Shown here: one piece after another, positions 1 to 12,893 of the stretch
How positions within the stretch are numbered: the stretch's first letter is position 1
Layout of the letters: every line of letters begins with the position of its first letter
Assembly: GCA_023313575.1 (NCBI GenBank)
Contig: JAJTTP010000015.1
Location: 744,001-808,000 of the forward strand
DNA length: 64,000 nucleotides
Source of the DNA: Eutypella sp. D-1
Lineage: Eukaryota; Ascomycota; Sordariomycetes; Xylariales; Diatrypaceae
Reading direction: 5' to 3'
Notes under the pieces: generated by a model
Databases searched by the model: none
Seen by the model: the letters and a program-made list of their open reading frames with translations, nothing else
Told to the model about the DNA's origin: nothing
Made by a program: the position numbers and the translations under genes

Positions 1-2450
1 CGTAGACGTAGCTGGCGTTGACCCAGCCGAACCTGTCCGAAAAGATTAAAGTGTTAGCCTGTGATCGCCTAGTTCAAAGATAAGGGGAGGGGTTGGCAGG
101 GAACGAATAAGGATTGAAAAAAAAAGAGGGATAAACCTACCCTTCCTTGGCCACGCCCTTGAAGTCAAGGCCCTGGTTGCCGTACTCGGCGTCGACGCGG
201 TGGGGGTCCACGGGGCGCGTGACGTCGTACTTCTCAACGACGACGCCGTTGAAGTCGAAGAAGGCCTTGGTGATCATGAAGAGCCACTTGTAGGCCAGGC
301 GCTGCGCGAGGTCCGAGTAGCCGTAGCGCGCGAGGCCCGTCCAGGCCAGCATCTGCTGCGGCGCCCACCCGTACGGGTAGTCCCACTGCCGGTTCGGCCG
401 CTCCAGGCTGACGGGTCCCCGGGACTCCTCCGTCCCCGCCAGCAGGCCCCCGTACGCCTCGAACTTCGGCACCGCCGTCTTGACCACGCGGGCCGCCTTG
501 TCCGGGTCCGGCACCCCGGCCCACAGCGGCCAGAACGTCGTGCACGATTCGTAGCTACACTGCTCCTGCTTCGCCGTGTCGTAGTCGAAGTACATCCCCT
601 TCTCCTCGTTCCAGAGGTACTTGTGGATGGCGATTCTCCGCCTCTTCCATTTCCGGTCCCAGTCGGCGGATGTCTCGACCTGACCGGGCGTCATCCCTTC
701 TCCGCACCATTCAGCCGGAATAGTAAGCTTATCGCCGAACACGCTGCGGATGGTGCGGGAGATGTCCATCTCGTACTTGTATACGAGAGAATTGAGATCG
801 ATGGTGGCGAGATTGGCGCAGACCCTCTCCAGTCGGTAAGAAGTATCGTGCCCGGATTCTCTCACCGCGCGATCGTGGAGGAAATACTCGTCCAATTCTG
901 GCTCTTTAACCTCACCATGGTTGTATGCTCGTACGAATTGCTCGAATGTCATGTTATGCTTCTTAGCATACGGCTCCAACACATGGACAAAGTGGGAAGC
1001 CTCAGTCTCCGGGGGCACTCCAATACCGTCTGGTCGGTATCTGGACAGACCTGTCTTTGGATCTAAGCGCGGTGCAGCCATCCATACGCAGTAGTACTCC
1101 TTGATGGCAGCCAAGATGGCCGTACGGAGGAATTCGGTAGCACCCGGCTCATGCTTTATCTTTTCATAAACTCGGAGCGCCATATCGGTGAGGAACGGTG
1201 GCTGCGAACGTAGTAGGTAATATGACCTCGTGGCGTTGAGGATCTTGCCATAGTGACGGATGCAGAAACAGAAGTTCTCGACCAGCGCTTTGGCCAGATC
1301 TACCTTATCGTTGACCAGCAGGCCCAGAGACGTCATGTAACTGTCCCATCCGTAGAGTTCGTTGAATCGCCCTCCGGGGACGACGAACGGCACTCCTCGG
1401 AGCGTCTTCTCTCCGGTCTCGGGATCGACGTAGTCCTCCATAGCAACAGCGAGGAGTCCGGGTTTGTCGTTCATATCTCGGACCAACTCGGGGGTGATCT
1501 TCTCGGGCAATAATTGCACATCTAGTCGAAGATCGGGCCGGTCACGAGCTACCTTTGTATAAAACTCGAACTGTTCAGGAGCGCCCGGCGGGACGTAGAT
1601 GCGAGGCCTCGGGTCGTCGGTCCAGTCCTTAGGGTCCTTTGCCGCCACTTCGATGCTAGAAGCATCGATGCGACGCGTGAGACCTTCCCAGAACTGATCC
1701 TTCACTAATCTTGACAACCTGTTGACGGGGTTCTCATTGAGACGGCCGATGTCGAGGATAATGCGTTTACGTCCAAACTCCTTTGCCATATATAACTCTT
1801 GTAGCAGATTTGACAGCATGTACGTCCCTCTGATATCGAATCGGTTGTATCCGTCCGAGGCGGCTGTTCGCAGCGATATCACCTAACGGTGGCCATTTAG
1901 AATCAATCATGGCTGGCGACATATGGTGTAAATCAACGCACCTTGGGCCCGGCATCCTCGATGGTGATCTGCATATTTCTGTCGGTGTCTTCTTGCTCTT
2001 GTAGACTCTCGAGGGTAAGGTCGACGTCGACGAGGAACTGGCGCGAATGGGGCCTCGAGGACTCATCTATGGGACGACGGAGGGGTTAGCATCGCCGTGA
2101 AAAGACGGTTATGATATGAAGTGAATACTTGCCATGACTTCCACGCCGATGAGGCTCTGTGAGTCCCATACTCCGTTGCATCTGGTGAACTATGCTATTC
2201 TATATCGGAGTCAGTAGGCCGCTTATACATCCATGTTCTTGTTGATGTTCTTGTCGACTTCCTGGCGAGAGCATGTGTTGGTGCTGGTGCGTACCTGGGA
2301 GAATGTGCGGTTCCGTCGATGGTGTCTGTTAGAGTGACGGTCATCGGAAGAATAGTATGTTTTCGCATCACTGAAGACATCGAGGTCATCGTTGGACCCC
2401 CGATGCTGTCCATGTTGTCGTATCTGGGTTGGGTTGACTAAGTCGGCCAT
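1..2450 (-). CDS. Neutral trehalase (3' end cut by window edge)
   Basis: Hydrolyses cytosolic trehalose to two glucose (GH37). It mobilises the storage and stress sugar at spore germination and stress recovery. Exons on the minus strand: 2450-2295, 2181-2133, 2066-1942, 1882-141 and 32-1 (continuing off the window). All phases agree and give about 701 residues to the edge, so roughly 35-40 residues of a usual ~740 are missing. Visible features: the PKA site RRGS at about residues 64-67, the Ca-binding motif [12 protein letters not shown] at 95-106, trehalase signature 1 ([14 protein letters not shown]) near 280, and signature 2 (QWDYPYGW) near 607. There is no signal peptide, as expected for the neutral, cytosolic, PKA-activated class rather than acid trehalase. 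The second intron (2067-2132) begins with GC instead of GT. The start ATG at 2450 opens a Ser/His/Arg-rich regulatory N-terminus typical of the family. Confidence 0.96.
2067..2132 (-). other. GC-AG intron in the trehalase gene
   Basis: On the minus strand the exon ends CATG and the intron starts GCAAGT, ending in CCATAG (66 nt). Splicing here joins RRGSH to DESSRP in frame, which matches the PKA-site region of neutral trehalases. No in-phase GT donor is nearby. GC-AG introns are a known minority class handled by the major spliceosome. The GCAAGT stretch pairs well with U1, as is usual for that class. Confidence 0.8.
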
Positions 2451-5400
2451 GATCGATCTCGGAGGAAGACGTAGTTGGGGAGAGTATAATCCGATGGTTG
2501 TGTGTTGCCGTTTCGTAGAGAGCCTCGGAAAAAGCTCACGAGGCGAGTCGGGAGAAGGTAGCGGTGAGAGGAATGCGGGATGTCGTATTCAGTAGGTAAT
2601 AGATAGGGGTTAAGCAGGAACCCAATGACACCTGCGATTGAAGGCACCTTTGTTAAGCACCTTGTTAGGATCCTTGGAATATAAGTGTATAAAAATACAC
2701 TAGCTAGGTAGGTATGTATTGGCTTAAAAAAAAGGAAAGAAAAAAAGAAGACAGAAAATTATGTTCCAGTAGGTAGTCGTAATAAGAGATTGGTTCTGGT
2801 TCAGATCCAAGAGCCCAGGAAAGTCCGGGAAATTCAGTAAGCCAGGCTGTCCAGGGGGAAAAAGGTCTTGTGACCTCAAAGACGATATTGTCAGACTATT
2901 GAGCGAAGCCCTTGTCCTTATTTATTATTTGCCTTGTCCTATCTCGTGACTCTTGTCCAGGTCCGTGGATTGATTAAAACGTTAAATTGATGGGCAAGTG
3001 TGGCCCCTGCAGCCTATAATTAGCTATGAATCTATGATGCGGGGCAATTGATCATGAATACAGAAGGGTATAGGTAGGAATGCCTCCGGAGTAGGTAATC
3101 TAACAAGAAATTTACTACTTAGGTAGGAACTAGAAGGTAGAAAATAGAAAATGTTCTGCGTAGATGATAAGAAAGATCGTGGGATCGTGGGATCGTGGAG
3201 GTTAAAGAGGTAATTGAATATTGAATAAGGCTCTAGCTAAGTCCTTCTTTGCTTAAGTTTGAGTTACTTTGTACATAGGTCAACAAAGCTCGCCACATTT
3301 AGTTATCAGGTGGGATGGATTGAAGAATGATGATAGATGGTGGGGGTAACGGCAACTACCAACAACTTTAGAACCTTGGAAACCTTCTATTTTATTGAGT
3401 TGGATTTGGTTTGGGGTTCTTAGGTTATTCTAAATTTGAACGCAACTCATCACCTGCAACTTTAACAAATGTTATCAGGTAATAAAATAAGGAAGAGGTA
3501 GGTGTATCCCCTCAAATCGTGGGGTTTCCAAGGTTGGGTGGGTATGCAGGTAATAGTGGAGGCTTTCGAGTTGTCGTTATCTTGGAAGTTGTGACTTGGA
3601 ACCTGGACGGAAACAAAGAAATTTAAGTCAATGGAATGTTTCAAGGTTACATAAATGTTATAATAACTTAACTCTCACATCTCTAACTACATCCAATTCG
3701 GCAGAGTTCTAGAGCAGAAATTCGCCGCAACATCTCCTAATAACTCCTACTCTACATAGATACTGATAAGATATTGGACCGACCGATGATATCATAGGTC
3801 ACATCAGAAATATCTTAAACTTATAGTGGAAGCACCTGAAGAGCAGTCGCTACCATTATGTAAGTAATCTATTGGTGACCACACTAACGGCACCCTACAT
3901 ACCTACCTAGTATATCATTGACCATCTAATTCCCGAACCATGCGACCCGACTTATACTTACTTGTAGTAGGTCGGTACCTATTGCTATGGTATCCGTAGA
4001 AGAGGCCCACTACGTATGTATTACCAAGCATTAACCGCCAACTTATACGCTTTCTTGGCTTTCCAGAACCACATCCAGAACCACTGCTGCGTTTCTCCAT
4101 TTTTATATCACCGACCCGTCCACTTGTTTCTGAGAGAAAAGGTTTTTCCATGGAAAGAAGAAGAATCTCGAGCTTAATCGAAGATGTCAATTGTATGAAA
4201 ATAAGTGGTCAGCACTCGTCAGCTGCTCCATCATCCGGATGGCCCATCTGCACTTCTCAGCCCACCTCTCTCTGCTCTGATCGATCGAGATATATATCCA
4301 GAATTAGGTGACTACATACCGGAGAGGCTGGGAGGTTCAATGACCGGAATCGGAACGCACCAGATATCGTCTCTCTCTCTTCTAATTGTCCAGAAATGAT
4401 ATCACACATAATGATACACGTTATCGACAGGGGAACAAAACGGTGATTGGTCGCAATACCAGCGGAACCAGGAAAATTAGCATTCTCTCGACCCTGAAGG
4501 GAAGCCCGGAAACCCGGCTAAGGGCACACAGATGTGGCATATAAACCAATGATTATCGCGGCGTACCTAGTAGACTCCCAGCACCCGATTGATTGACTGC
4601 GACCTCCCACTACGGTAGCGGCACGCAAGTAACGAATCACCAGGGCGAATTGACTCTAATAGCTTCAAGACTGCAAGGTAAAGGCCAGGGTAATAAAGGC
4701 CAGGGTAACGTCGGAGGAGTTTGTGGCAGGTTTCCGTACGCCGCGAGGCTGCTTCCCCATGTCCTATAATTTGCCTCGCAGTACCAACCAGAGTAACTTG
4801 ATGAATGTCCTCGTCTAGCAAAAGTACTCACGATTGCCTGGCGGTTGGATCTATCTACCACGTAGGATGGAATTGATATACTAATTTGCGCCCTGACAAC
4901 CGACAGAGAGCGTCAAGGTCCCGACCGGCCTACCGATTGCGTCATTTCAGGACAAGCCCCACGACAAATACTAGTGAGTGCATGGTTACGTTCACACTGC
5001 TGAATAAATAGTAGGGCTTGTAGGGGTGTCGTAGAGTTGCCCAAGTTATCGCAGACGTACGCCGAAGAAAGCGATGATCAACAGAAGAGGGCGGAATCCG
5101 CATTAGTGTTGCCATCTATTAGTGAGCTGAGAGTGCCACTGCAACACAAATTCGGCCGGGCGGACGGTTGGCTATTTCCACAGTCCGGCCCGCGACCGTC
5201 CGCTCTACCTACACGCCCGGCCGGCCTCCCGCCCGACCATTGCCCGAAGCCGCATTTGCACGTGGTTGCGTAGGAATGTCAAACAAACGTCAAATGTCGG
5301 GCACAGGTTACATCCTCATCTCAGCAGGGCTTTCTCTTGATTAACACCGGCAAGGGTTAATCAAAGCAAACAGACGGTCGGTCCTCGTGGTTTCTTGGTT

Positions 5401-8400
5401 AGGTAAAGTATCCAGGGGGCATCCCCGGCGGCCCCCATGCGAGTATCCGACTGCAGTGCAACATTCCCGCTACGATGTCGTACATATATCCCCAAATTCT
5501 GGGTAATGATAAGGCCTGGTGTAATCTGGAAGAGCTTACACATGACTCTTAAGAGGTAGTTGCCTCACCTACGCCTTATTGCTCGCAATGCACGACTTTG
5601 GGTAGGCTTGTGCGAGCTGTCTGCGTCAGGTCTGAATAACTGGATCTATAACTCAGCTCGCCCGGCCATTTTCACGCCCCGTCGCAGTCAGGCATTAACC
5701 AGGTTCTGGCCGCAGGATCGCTTGGAGGTCAAATAAACATTCACAATACCCGATCCGCCATCCTGGGTGCGCGAGTCGCTTATGATAATTCCGGATTTGC
5801 AAAGGGTCTAGACGTTTTCTAGCGCTGCTAAGTTTATGTTGGCAAACCGAGATGCCAATATCTCATGCATCCTTTTTTGCGCGCTGCACTCCGCCAGCAG
5901 TCGGAAGCGAGATTCCATCCTGAAGGGTTGGCTTCGTGGGTTCGAGATCACCAGAGCCTGCGGCTGAAAGGGGGTTTATTCCCGCTCGGGAAACACCCGG
6001 AAGCCCATGCATAACGGCGGAGCCACCTCAGCGTTTACCAAGGCGGTATGGTCTAGATGCTCCTGTTATGAATGGATTGTTGGCGATAGTTGGGAGTTGA
6101 TGAATAATGTCGAGGCACAGCTAAAAGGGCGGGAATAGGCGTGGTCTTCTAAGCGAGCTTTCTTCCATGGGGGTACCCAATTCGGGAGCTGGGCCCGATG
6201 GCATGCGCGGGAACAGGAACAAACGACATGTGATGGGGCCCCTAAATCAATATATATATGCTGCTACCTCGGATATCTATACAGATCCGGATCTTCACAT
6301 GGGTGGTATGTAGTTGTATCGACATCCACATGGTTATTTAGCGGGACTCGGTCCCTTCCGGACGGCCCGGGGCAGGGGCAGCGCGCGGGCTGCAGGCCCT
6401 ATACCACCGCTCAGCCCGTCAATAGCTTCTTATTTCTTTCCAAGCCGGCCCCCTACCCCTTCACTGCACTTTTTAGTTAGCTCTGCGTGCGCTTCTCGAA
6501 AACATCACCTAGGCGAGCTACCTGTTACATACGTATCATTCATCAATGTGACGCAAGGGTGTTCCCTTAGTCTTCCTCATTGCTCTATTAAGCTACCTCT
6601 CGCCTCAAAAAAGGGGACAAAGTGAAATGGAACGTCAAAAAGTACAACAGAGTCGAGAATCCGATCCACTTAAAAACTATTACCACATTCAGGGGAAATT
6701 CCACGCCGTCCAATCCAAAGAAAAAGTCTTCAGCATGTAAGTAAGCAAGGTCAGGTTAGGCTTCTCACGCTGGTCCGGGACGTTACACGTCAGTTCAGCC
6801 CCGGTGTTCAGCCCGAGTTTCCTCAGCAAAACCTGTCAAAGTTCTTCAATCGGCGTTTTTTCTTTTCTTTCTTTTTTGTTGGTTGCCACGCGCGCCGCCA
6901 CATTATAACGCCACCACTACCATCTCTAAAAGACGACCTCTCTCTCCCCCTCTACCCTCTCAGCTGCTCAGCTTGACGTCGAACCAGCATATCGCCGATG
7001 CGGCCGGTTAGGGATGGGGTTGAGGTGCCGATATCTCGTATTGCCCACCTGCCATTGGGAACCCCACCCCCCTGTCCCTCCGCGCATACAAGTTAGGGTG
7101 GTGGTATGCCATGGCATGTGGACATGTGCATATATATTCTTCCACATGCAACGAATACCATTCTGTCATACATAAATAGATCTGTCGTGCGAGGTCGCAA
7201 TATCCCCATCAGAATGTGGCAGGCTGGCAGGCCAGCAGTGGCTGGTTGGTCGGTTGGTTGGCTTTGCTTTGTTTCGTTGGCGCCGCACCGCGCCTAATGG
7301 GGATCTGAATTTGGGCTTCGCATTGCTGTTGAAGTTGTCGATTTACGTGGATTGCTAACTACAGGTATGAAGTGACATGTAGTTCCTGAATGTAACAATG
7401 ATCAGTTGCAAAGTTCATCGCAGCTGATACGATGCGATAAGATGTGATGCCGCGATCGTTTCTGGCCTTACAGATATTACGCCTAATAATCCTCGCTAGA
7501 ACTAACTGGCCGTCCGTGATATATTACATTACACGCCATGACGTCTGAATTCAAGCCTTTGATCGACAAGATGAGCTTCAAATACTCGCTTATATGCATC
7601 CGCGAAGGGAAGGGGAGGTGGTGGTCTAGAAGTACCTATAAGCTTTGCCGGACTCGCCCAATCGCAAGGTTGCCACGAAAACAGGTTGGTAGGTAGGTAG
7701 TTTTCTCCTTCTATGTTTTTCTCCTTCTATGTAGGTAAAGCCAGGGGAGGTGGTGAGAACATCCACACCGACACGCTTCGCGTTACGCTGTGTGTCACGT
7801 ATAGACTGTTTATCTAAGTTATACATAATATGCACATGTCGTGCTCGCTTATGGTCATGCAATGCAGAGTCATCGATAATCGGGGCTTGACCGGGTATAT
7901 ATCTACCTACATAGTAGGTTGGCGGCGGTAGGGCCTGCCTAATCTCACATGAGAAAGGAAACAGACACATCAAGGGTTCCGGCGCCCGCTATGAGGAACT
8001 CTTCGCGAGCTGTCCGCCTCGCTGCATCGCCGAGATTTTCTTAATTGCCTGGACCATTATCTACTATTTCCACGAACTATTTGTTTAGGTATTCTATCTA
8101 GTCCAACAAAGAACGCCAATGAATATGACATCCGTCTTACCCCTGAGTGGCGGTCGATATGTAAGTTCGCGAGTTGATATATCATACATTGCTAGATCCG
8201 CACGTTTATGAGACGTATACTCATCGGTAATATCATACGCTCTCCTATCTTTGCTTCTTCCCAACAAACAATGAGGAGATGAAGACATTAAAAAGAGTTT
8301 CTCATATAATCATAGTACAGTACCTAACCCCCAGATAGCGTTATCAGCATCACCAGTCATCCGCCCTCGAGCTCGCTACTCGGACTCTGTGCAGGCTTCT

Positions 8401-9737
8401 GTTACATGCATTCCATTGCCCATGCAGGTAGATGAGTCGAGACCGCGCTGTCATGGGCCAGGTTGAGAAGATATGTTTCTGTGTGAGTGTATGTGTGCAG
8501 GGAGGGTAAGTAAGCTGGGTAAGTAAGGGAGACAGGGGTCCTTTTGTGCGCGGGATCCGCCAAGTGTTTCCAGGAAAGAATTGATATCGCATATACCACT
8601 TCTCCCAGCACGGCCGTATCGAGCAAAGGTAGGTTACATTTCTCGGGAACCCGGGCGACCTATCACTCCCGCCATCGCGCCCACCCGCGCACCCCACCCA
8701 CTTCCCCCCCTTTTTCTTTTGTTGCCAGCCAAGCTCTCTATGTAGAGTTGACATGGCATGGGACCCCGTGACAGATCTCTGCTGTCGGCACCCGCGACTG
8801 GTTCGTCCTGTCAAAAAAATAGGTTTCCGGCGACGTAGTATTCGAAAAAGCCAGGATCACGATGCGTCAACTTATGACTGATGTATCGACTCTCTCGACT
8901 GCTGGGGTTTTACACGTATCTAATATGTCCCCCGCCATGACAGCCTCTCCGTCATCTTTTCTACCTGTCTATCTGGCGATCTATTTATCGATCTATTCCA
9001 GGTCAGAACCGGCCCAGCTAGACGTCGGCCGTAGAGACTAGTTAGACATCCACAGCCGGCCCCATGTGCAGCGGTGGCTTTCGATAAACCCGGACAGCCC
9101 GCCTGCTCGGGTTGTCCAGGAATAGTAATAGCGGTAGTAGGTATCGCAACGCATCGCATCGCGCGCGCATCCCACTCCCACCCGCCCAACCAACCGACCC
9201 GGTTGGCGTGCCAATACAAAGGTAGGCGCCTGCATGGAAGGGTCAGATCTCGAGGGTCCCCCCGTCTAGACCGCACCTGTGAGCTGGCCGGGCCTGCTAG
9301 TCCTCAGCTTAGATAGATACGGGTGTCTGGAGTCGCATTGTGGCTGGGTGGGAGGGACCCTCTCCGATGCCATGGAGCTCGATAGGCCGGTCTATTGTCG
9401 TTTTGTATTGGACAGCTGGTCATGGGAAAGACCCTTTATCGCTTGCCTACACCCGCTTCATTTTTTCCTTCTGCTGCTGCCACTGCTGCTTGGGGTCCAG
9501 CCCAATAATACCGTCATCCTTCCATATTTCCCAACTATCCGCTCTTCATTTTCTTTTCTCTCGTAGCCTGCCGTTCGTTCCTCCTGTTATCCTCTAGTAT
9601 CCCACTGCGGGAATAATATTCCGTCTCTTTTTCGTTTAATATTGTTCTTCTCCCCTCTCAACACAACTTCTGTACCTATTCCTTCGCTAGTATCCATCTA
9701 TGAAACCGTAGGCTCGACTTATACCCTGACCGCCGAG
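2451..9737. other. Long intergenic region, no supported gene
   Basis: About 7.3 kb between divergent trehalase and glycosyltransferase genes. Open frames are short (under 160 codons), overlap on both strands and show no recognisable domain. The stretch holds many TAGGTA/TACCTA words (for example near 2700, 3115, 3900, 7685 and 7910) and a small tandem repeat at 3175. The segment just upstream of 9738 is pyrimidine-rich and is probably the leader of the glycosyltransferase mRNA. Confidence 0.7.
3175..3198. repeat. GATCGTGG x3 tandem repeat
   Basis: Three exact head-to-tail copies of an 8-bp unit in intergenic DNA. Nothing nearby suggests a function. It is probably replication slippage. Confidence 0.9.
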
Positions 9738-12700
9738 ATGAAGGCCTTCAAGTCCTACTTCGTCCCTAAGAAGGCGGACGCCTCCCAAGCGAAGCCGGCG
9801 GCAAAGGAGAAGGCGGCGACGTCTAGCAGCTCGAGCCAGCCGGAGGGCATCGGAGGCGGTAGAGACACATCGGCAGCGACAGTAACGACGGGCGTCATCC
9901 CTCAGGCGGGGCTCACCACGCCGGCGTCGGGGCCGATGAGTCTCAGGGGTCCGGCGTCGTTAGCGTCGCGCCCAGACTCGCTGCGCAGCTCGAGCCTGCT
10001 GTACCCGGTTGGCGACTTCCGGAACGATGTGGAGAGCGCGGGCGACGTCCGCGCCGAGGTCGTCTGCAACTACATGTACCAACGGCAGCTGGAGCGGGGG
10101 TACACGACGGGCTTGTTGCCCACCGAAGGTGTCGTCCTCAAAAAGGGCAAGAACGACTACACCTGCTGTCCCCCTGACCTCCGGCAGTACCAGTACAGCC
10201 TGTATGACATGACGATGGAGCTGAACGTACGGGTAGGTCGACCCCCTCTACTCGTCCACGAGATAGCATAGACTTCGTTCCTCCATACCCCTTGTTATCA
10301 TTCCACCGCATTGATGTTATCTCTGTTAATTTGTCCCTGCAGTGCGCGATGACCGTTAACACGAGGGTGATGAACATAATCATGAGCACGCGGCGGGCGG
10401 CGCACGACTACATCCCGCTGCCAGGGGGCCTGCGGCTGCAGGTGCTGCGCAGCATGCGCGACCTGCCGCGGTGCCAGAAGCACCACTTCGCGGCCTTCAT
10501 CGAGGAGTCGCAGCTCCTCGTGGTCTGGGACGACAGCCCGAAGAACATTTTCAAGCGCGCCGCCAAGCTCGAGGACCAGCTCCTCAAGATGATCTGGGGG
10601 TCCGGGGAGGACGACGACGAAGGGGCTGAGGACGAGCAGCAGCAGCAGGACGAGAAGCCGGGTGCCGGCGGAAGCCCGTCCTCCCACGAGAACGGCTCCG
10701 AGGACGCAGACCTGGAGGCCGCGGCGGCCACCGCAGCGGGGGAGCGGCGTATCAAGCTCACGAGCTCCGTCACGGTAGCGCTCACGATGGTGCTGTGCTT
10801 GGTGTGCCTGGGGCTGGGACTGCGGTCCCTCGCGCTGGAGGTGGCGACGGACGGGTCATACGTGCGGCTGGCGCTGGCGGCGGTGATCCCGGTGCAGATC
10901 TTCGCGTCGCTGTTCTTCTTCCAGTCGATCGTGGGGAACCTGTTCCAGATGTTCGGGCCGATCGGGTCGGTGCGCCAGAACTCGCGGTTCTACTCGGGCG
11001 AGGCGCCGCGGCGCAAGCTCGACCGCGAGACCCGCGCCTTGCCACACGTCACCTTCCAGATGCCCGTGTACAAGGAGGGCCTCGCCGGCGTCATCCGCCC
11101 CACCATCGCCTCCCTCAAGCAGTGCATCTCTACGTACGAGCTGCAAGGCGGCAGCGCCAACATCTTCGTCAACGACGACGGCATGCAGCTGATCTCCGCC
11201 GAGGAGAGTGAGGCCCGCCGCGAGTTCTACGAGGAGCACAACATCGGGTGGGTGTCGCGGCCGCCGCACAACCCGAAGCCTGAGGACGACGGCTCCGGCG
11301 CCCCCGTCGCGCGGCCCTTCCTGCGCCGCGGGAAGTTCAAGAAGGCCTCGAACATGAACTACGCCCTTATGGTGAGCAACCGCGTCGAGGAGAAGCTCAA
11401 GCAGGTGGCCCGGACGCCCGAGTGGACGCAGGTACAAGAGCAGGACGCCTACCAGCAGTGCCTGCGGCAGGTGTTGGACGAGGACGAGGGCCGCACCCAG
11501 GCCGAGGGCAACATCCGCGTCGGCGACTACATCCTCATCATCGACTCCGACACTCGCGTGCCTTCGGACTGTTTATTAGACGCCGTGACCGAGATGGAGC
11601 AGTCTCCCGAGGTGGCCATCATGCAGTTCTCATCAGGCGTCATGCGGGTCACGACATCTTTCTTCGAGGGGGGGTAAGTGCCAACCATTTCATGGTTTTC
11701 CCAGCCGTAATGAAGGAAACGGGTAGGAGAGATTTGCTAACCCCGAGTTTCCCAGCGTGACGTGGTTCACGAACCTGATCTACACGGCCATCTCATTCGC
11801 GGTGGCGAACGGCGACGCGCCGCCGTTCGTAGGACACAACGCCATGCTGCGGTGGTCGGCGATCCAGGACGCGGCGGCGTACGAGGACGATGACGGGTAC
11901 GAGAAGTACTGGTCGGAGTCACACGTGTCGGAGGACTTCGACATGTCGCTGCGGATGCAGTGCGCGGGGTACATCCTGCGGTTCGCGACGTATACCGGGG
12001 AGGGGTTCAAGGAAGGGGTGTCGCTGACGGTGTACGACGAGCTGGCACGGTGGGAGAAGTACGCGTACGGGTGCAACGAGCTGCTGTTCCACCCGCTCCG
12101 GTACTGGCCCACGCGCGGGCCCATCACGCCGCTATTCCGCAAGTTCCTCTTCTCCGCCATCCACCTGCCCAAGAAGCTCACCATCTGCGCCTACATCGGA
12201 ACCTACTACGCCATCGGCGCCGCCTGGGTCCTCACCGTCGCCAACTATCTCCTCACGGGCTGGTACTTCGGCCAGTACGACAAGTTCTACCTCGACTCCT
12301 TCGCCATCTACATCTCCATCATCGTCGTGTTCACAGCCTTCGGCAACGTCGCTCTCGCGGTGCTGCGGTACCGGCTGGGAGACCAGCCGCTGATCTGGGC
12401 CTGTAAGTCTTCCTATCTCCTTCTTTTTTGTGCCTTGTATCGTGATGCCACTTCTCTGCATAAACGCCAGAGAAAAAAAGAATAAAAGACAGACGAGAAA
12501 AAAAGATGAAGCTGACAACAGAAATCCTACACAGTTTGGGATAACGTGAAGTGGATACCGCTGATCTCGATCTTCCTGGGGGGCATCTCGCTGCACGTGT
12601 CGCAGGCAATCCTGAGTCACTTCTTTGGGGTGGACATGGTGTGGGGGGCGACGGCGAAGGAGCTGGAGAAGGTGAACTTCGTGGAGGAGCTGCCGCGGCT

Positions 12701-12893
12701 GCTGCGCCGGTTCAAGGGCACGTTCGCCTTCTGCCTCGCGGCGGTGGCCCTCATCGTCTGCGGCCTCTACGTCTTCCCGCCCCAGTGGCGCATCAGCTAC
12801 TTCGCCTCCATCTATCCCCTCGCCAACATCGTCGTCTGCCACTTCCTCCTTCCTGTGGCCTTGAACCCAGCCCTCATGGTCTTCGCGTGGTGA
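9738..12893 (+). CDS. Family 2 glycosyltransferase, seven-TM, GT2-like
   Basis: Membrane-bound processive-type glycosyltransferase, probably making a cell-surface polysaccharide. Exons 9738-10232, 10343-11673, 11756-12402 and 12535-12893 are in phase and encode 943 residues. GT-A catalytic marks are present: DDG near 442, DSD (DxD) near 565, SED near 668, and LARW near 705 in the place of QxxRW. About two helices precede the catalytic part (near 305-327 and 338-370) and about five follow it. The C-terminus is short. The layout resembles the fungal GT2 proteins (ZtGT2/FgGT2) needed for hyphal growth on solid surfaces and plant infection. I recognise this by architecture only, so a chitin- or hyaluronan-synthase-like relative is possible. 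Start chosen at MKAFKSYF; an in-frame ATG at 9642 would add 32 residues unlike the family. An acidic/Gln linker lies near 255-280. Third-codon positions are strongly GC. Confidence 0.85.

Noticed and set aside
200..1066. 288-codon plus-strand open frame opposite trehalase
   Set aside because: It is the antisense shadow of the GC-rich trehalase exon, with Arg/Val-rich composition and no domain.
5870..5965. tRNA-like stretch containing GGGTTCGAGATC
   Set aside because: The T-arm stem does not pair and no acceptor stem or anticodon arm could be drawn.
8350..8814. 154-codon minus-strand open frame
   Set aside because: Overlaps frames on both strands, with no recognisable family or splice context.
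9642..9737. Upstream in-frame ATG of the glycosyltransferase
   Set aside because: The added residues lie in a pyrimidine-rich leader and do not resemble the family N-terminus.
10856..11437. 193-codon minus-strand open frame within the glycosyltransferase
   Set aside because: Antisense to the catalytic exon; no independent features.
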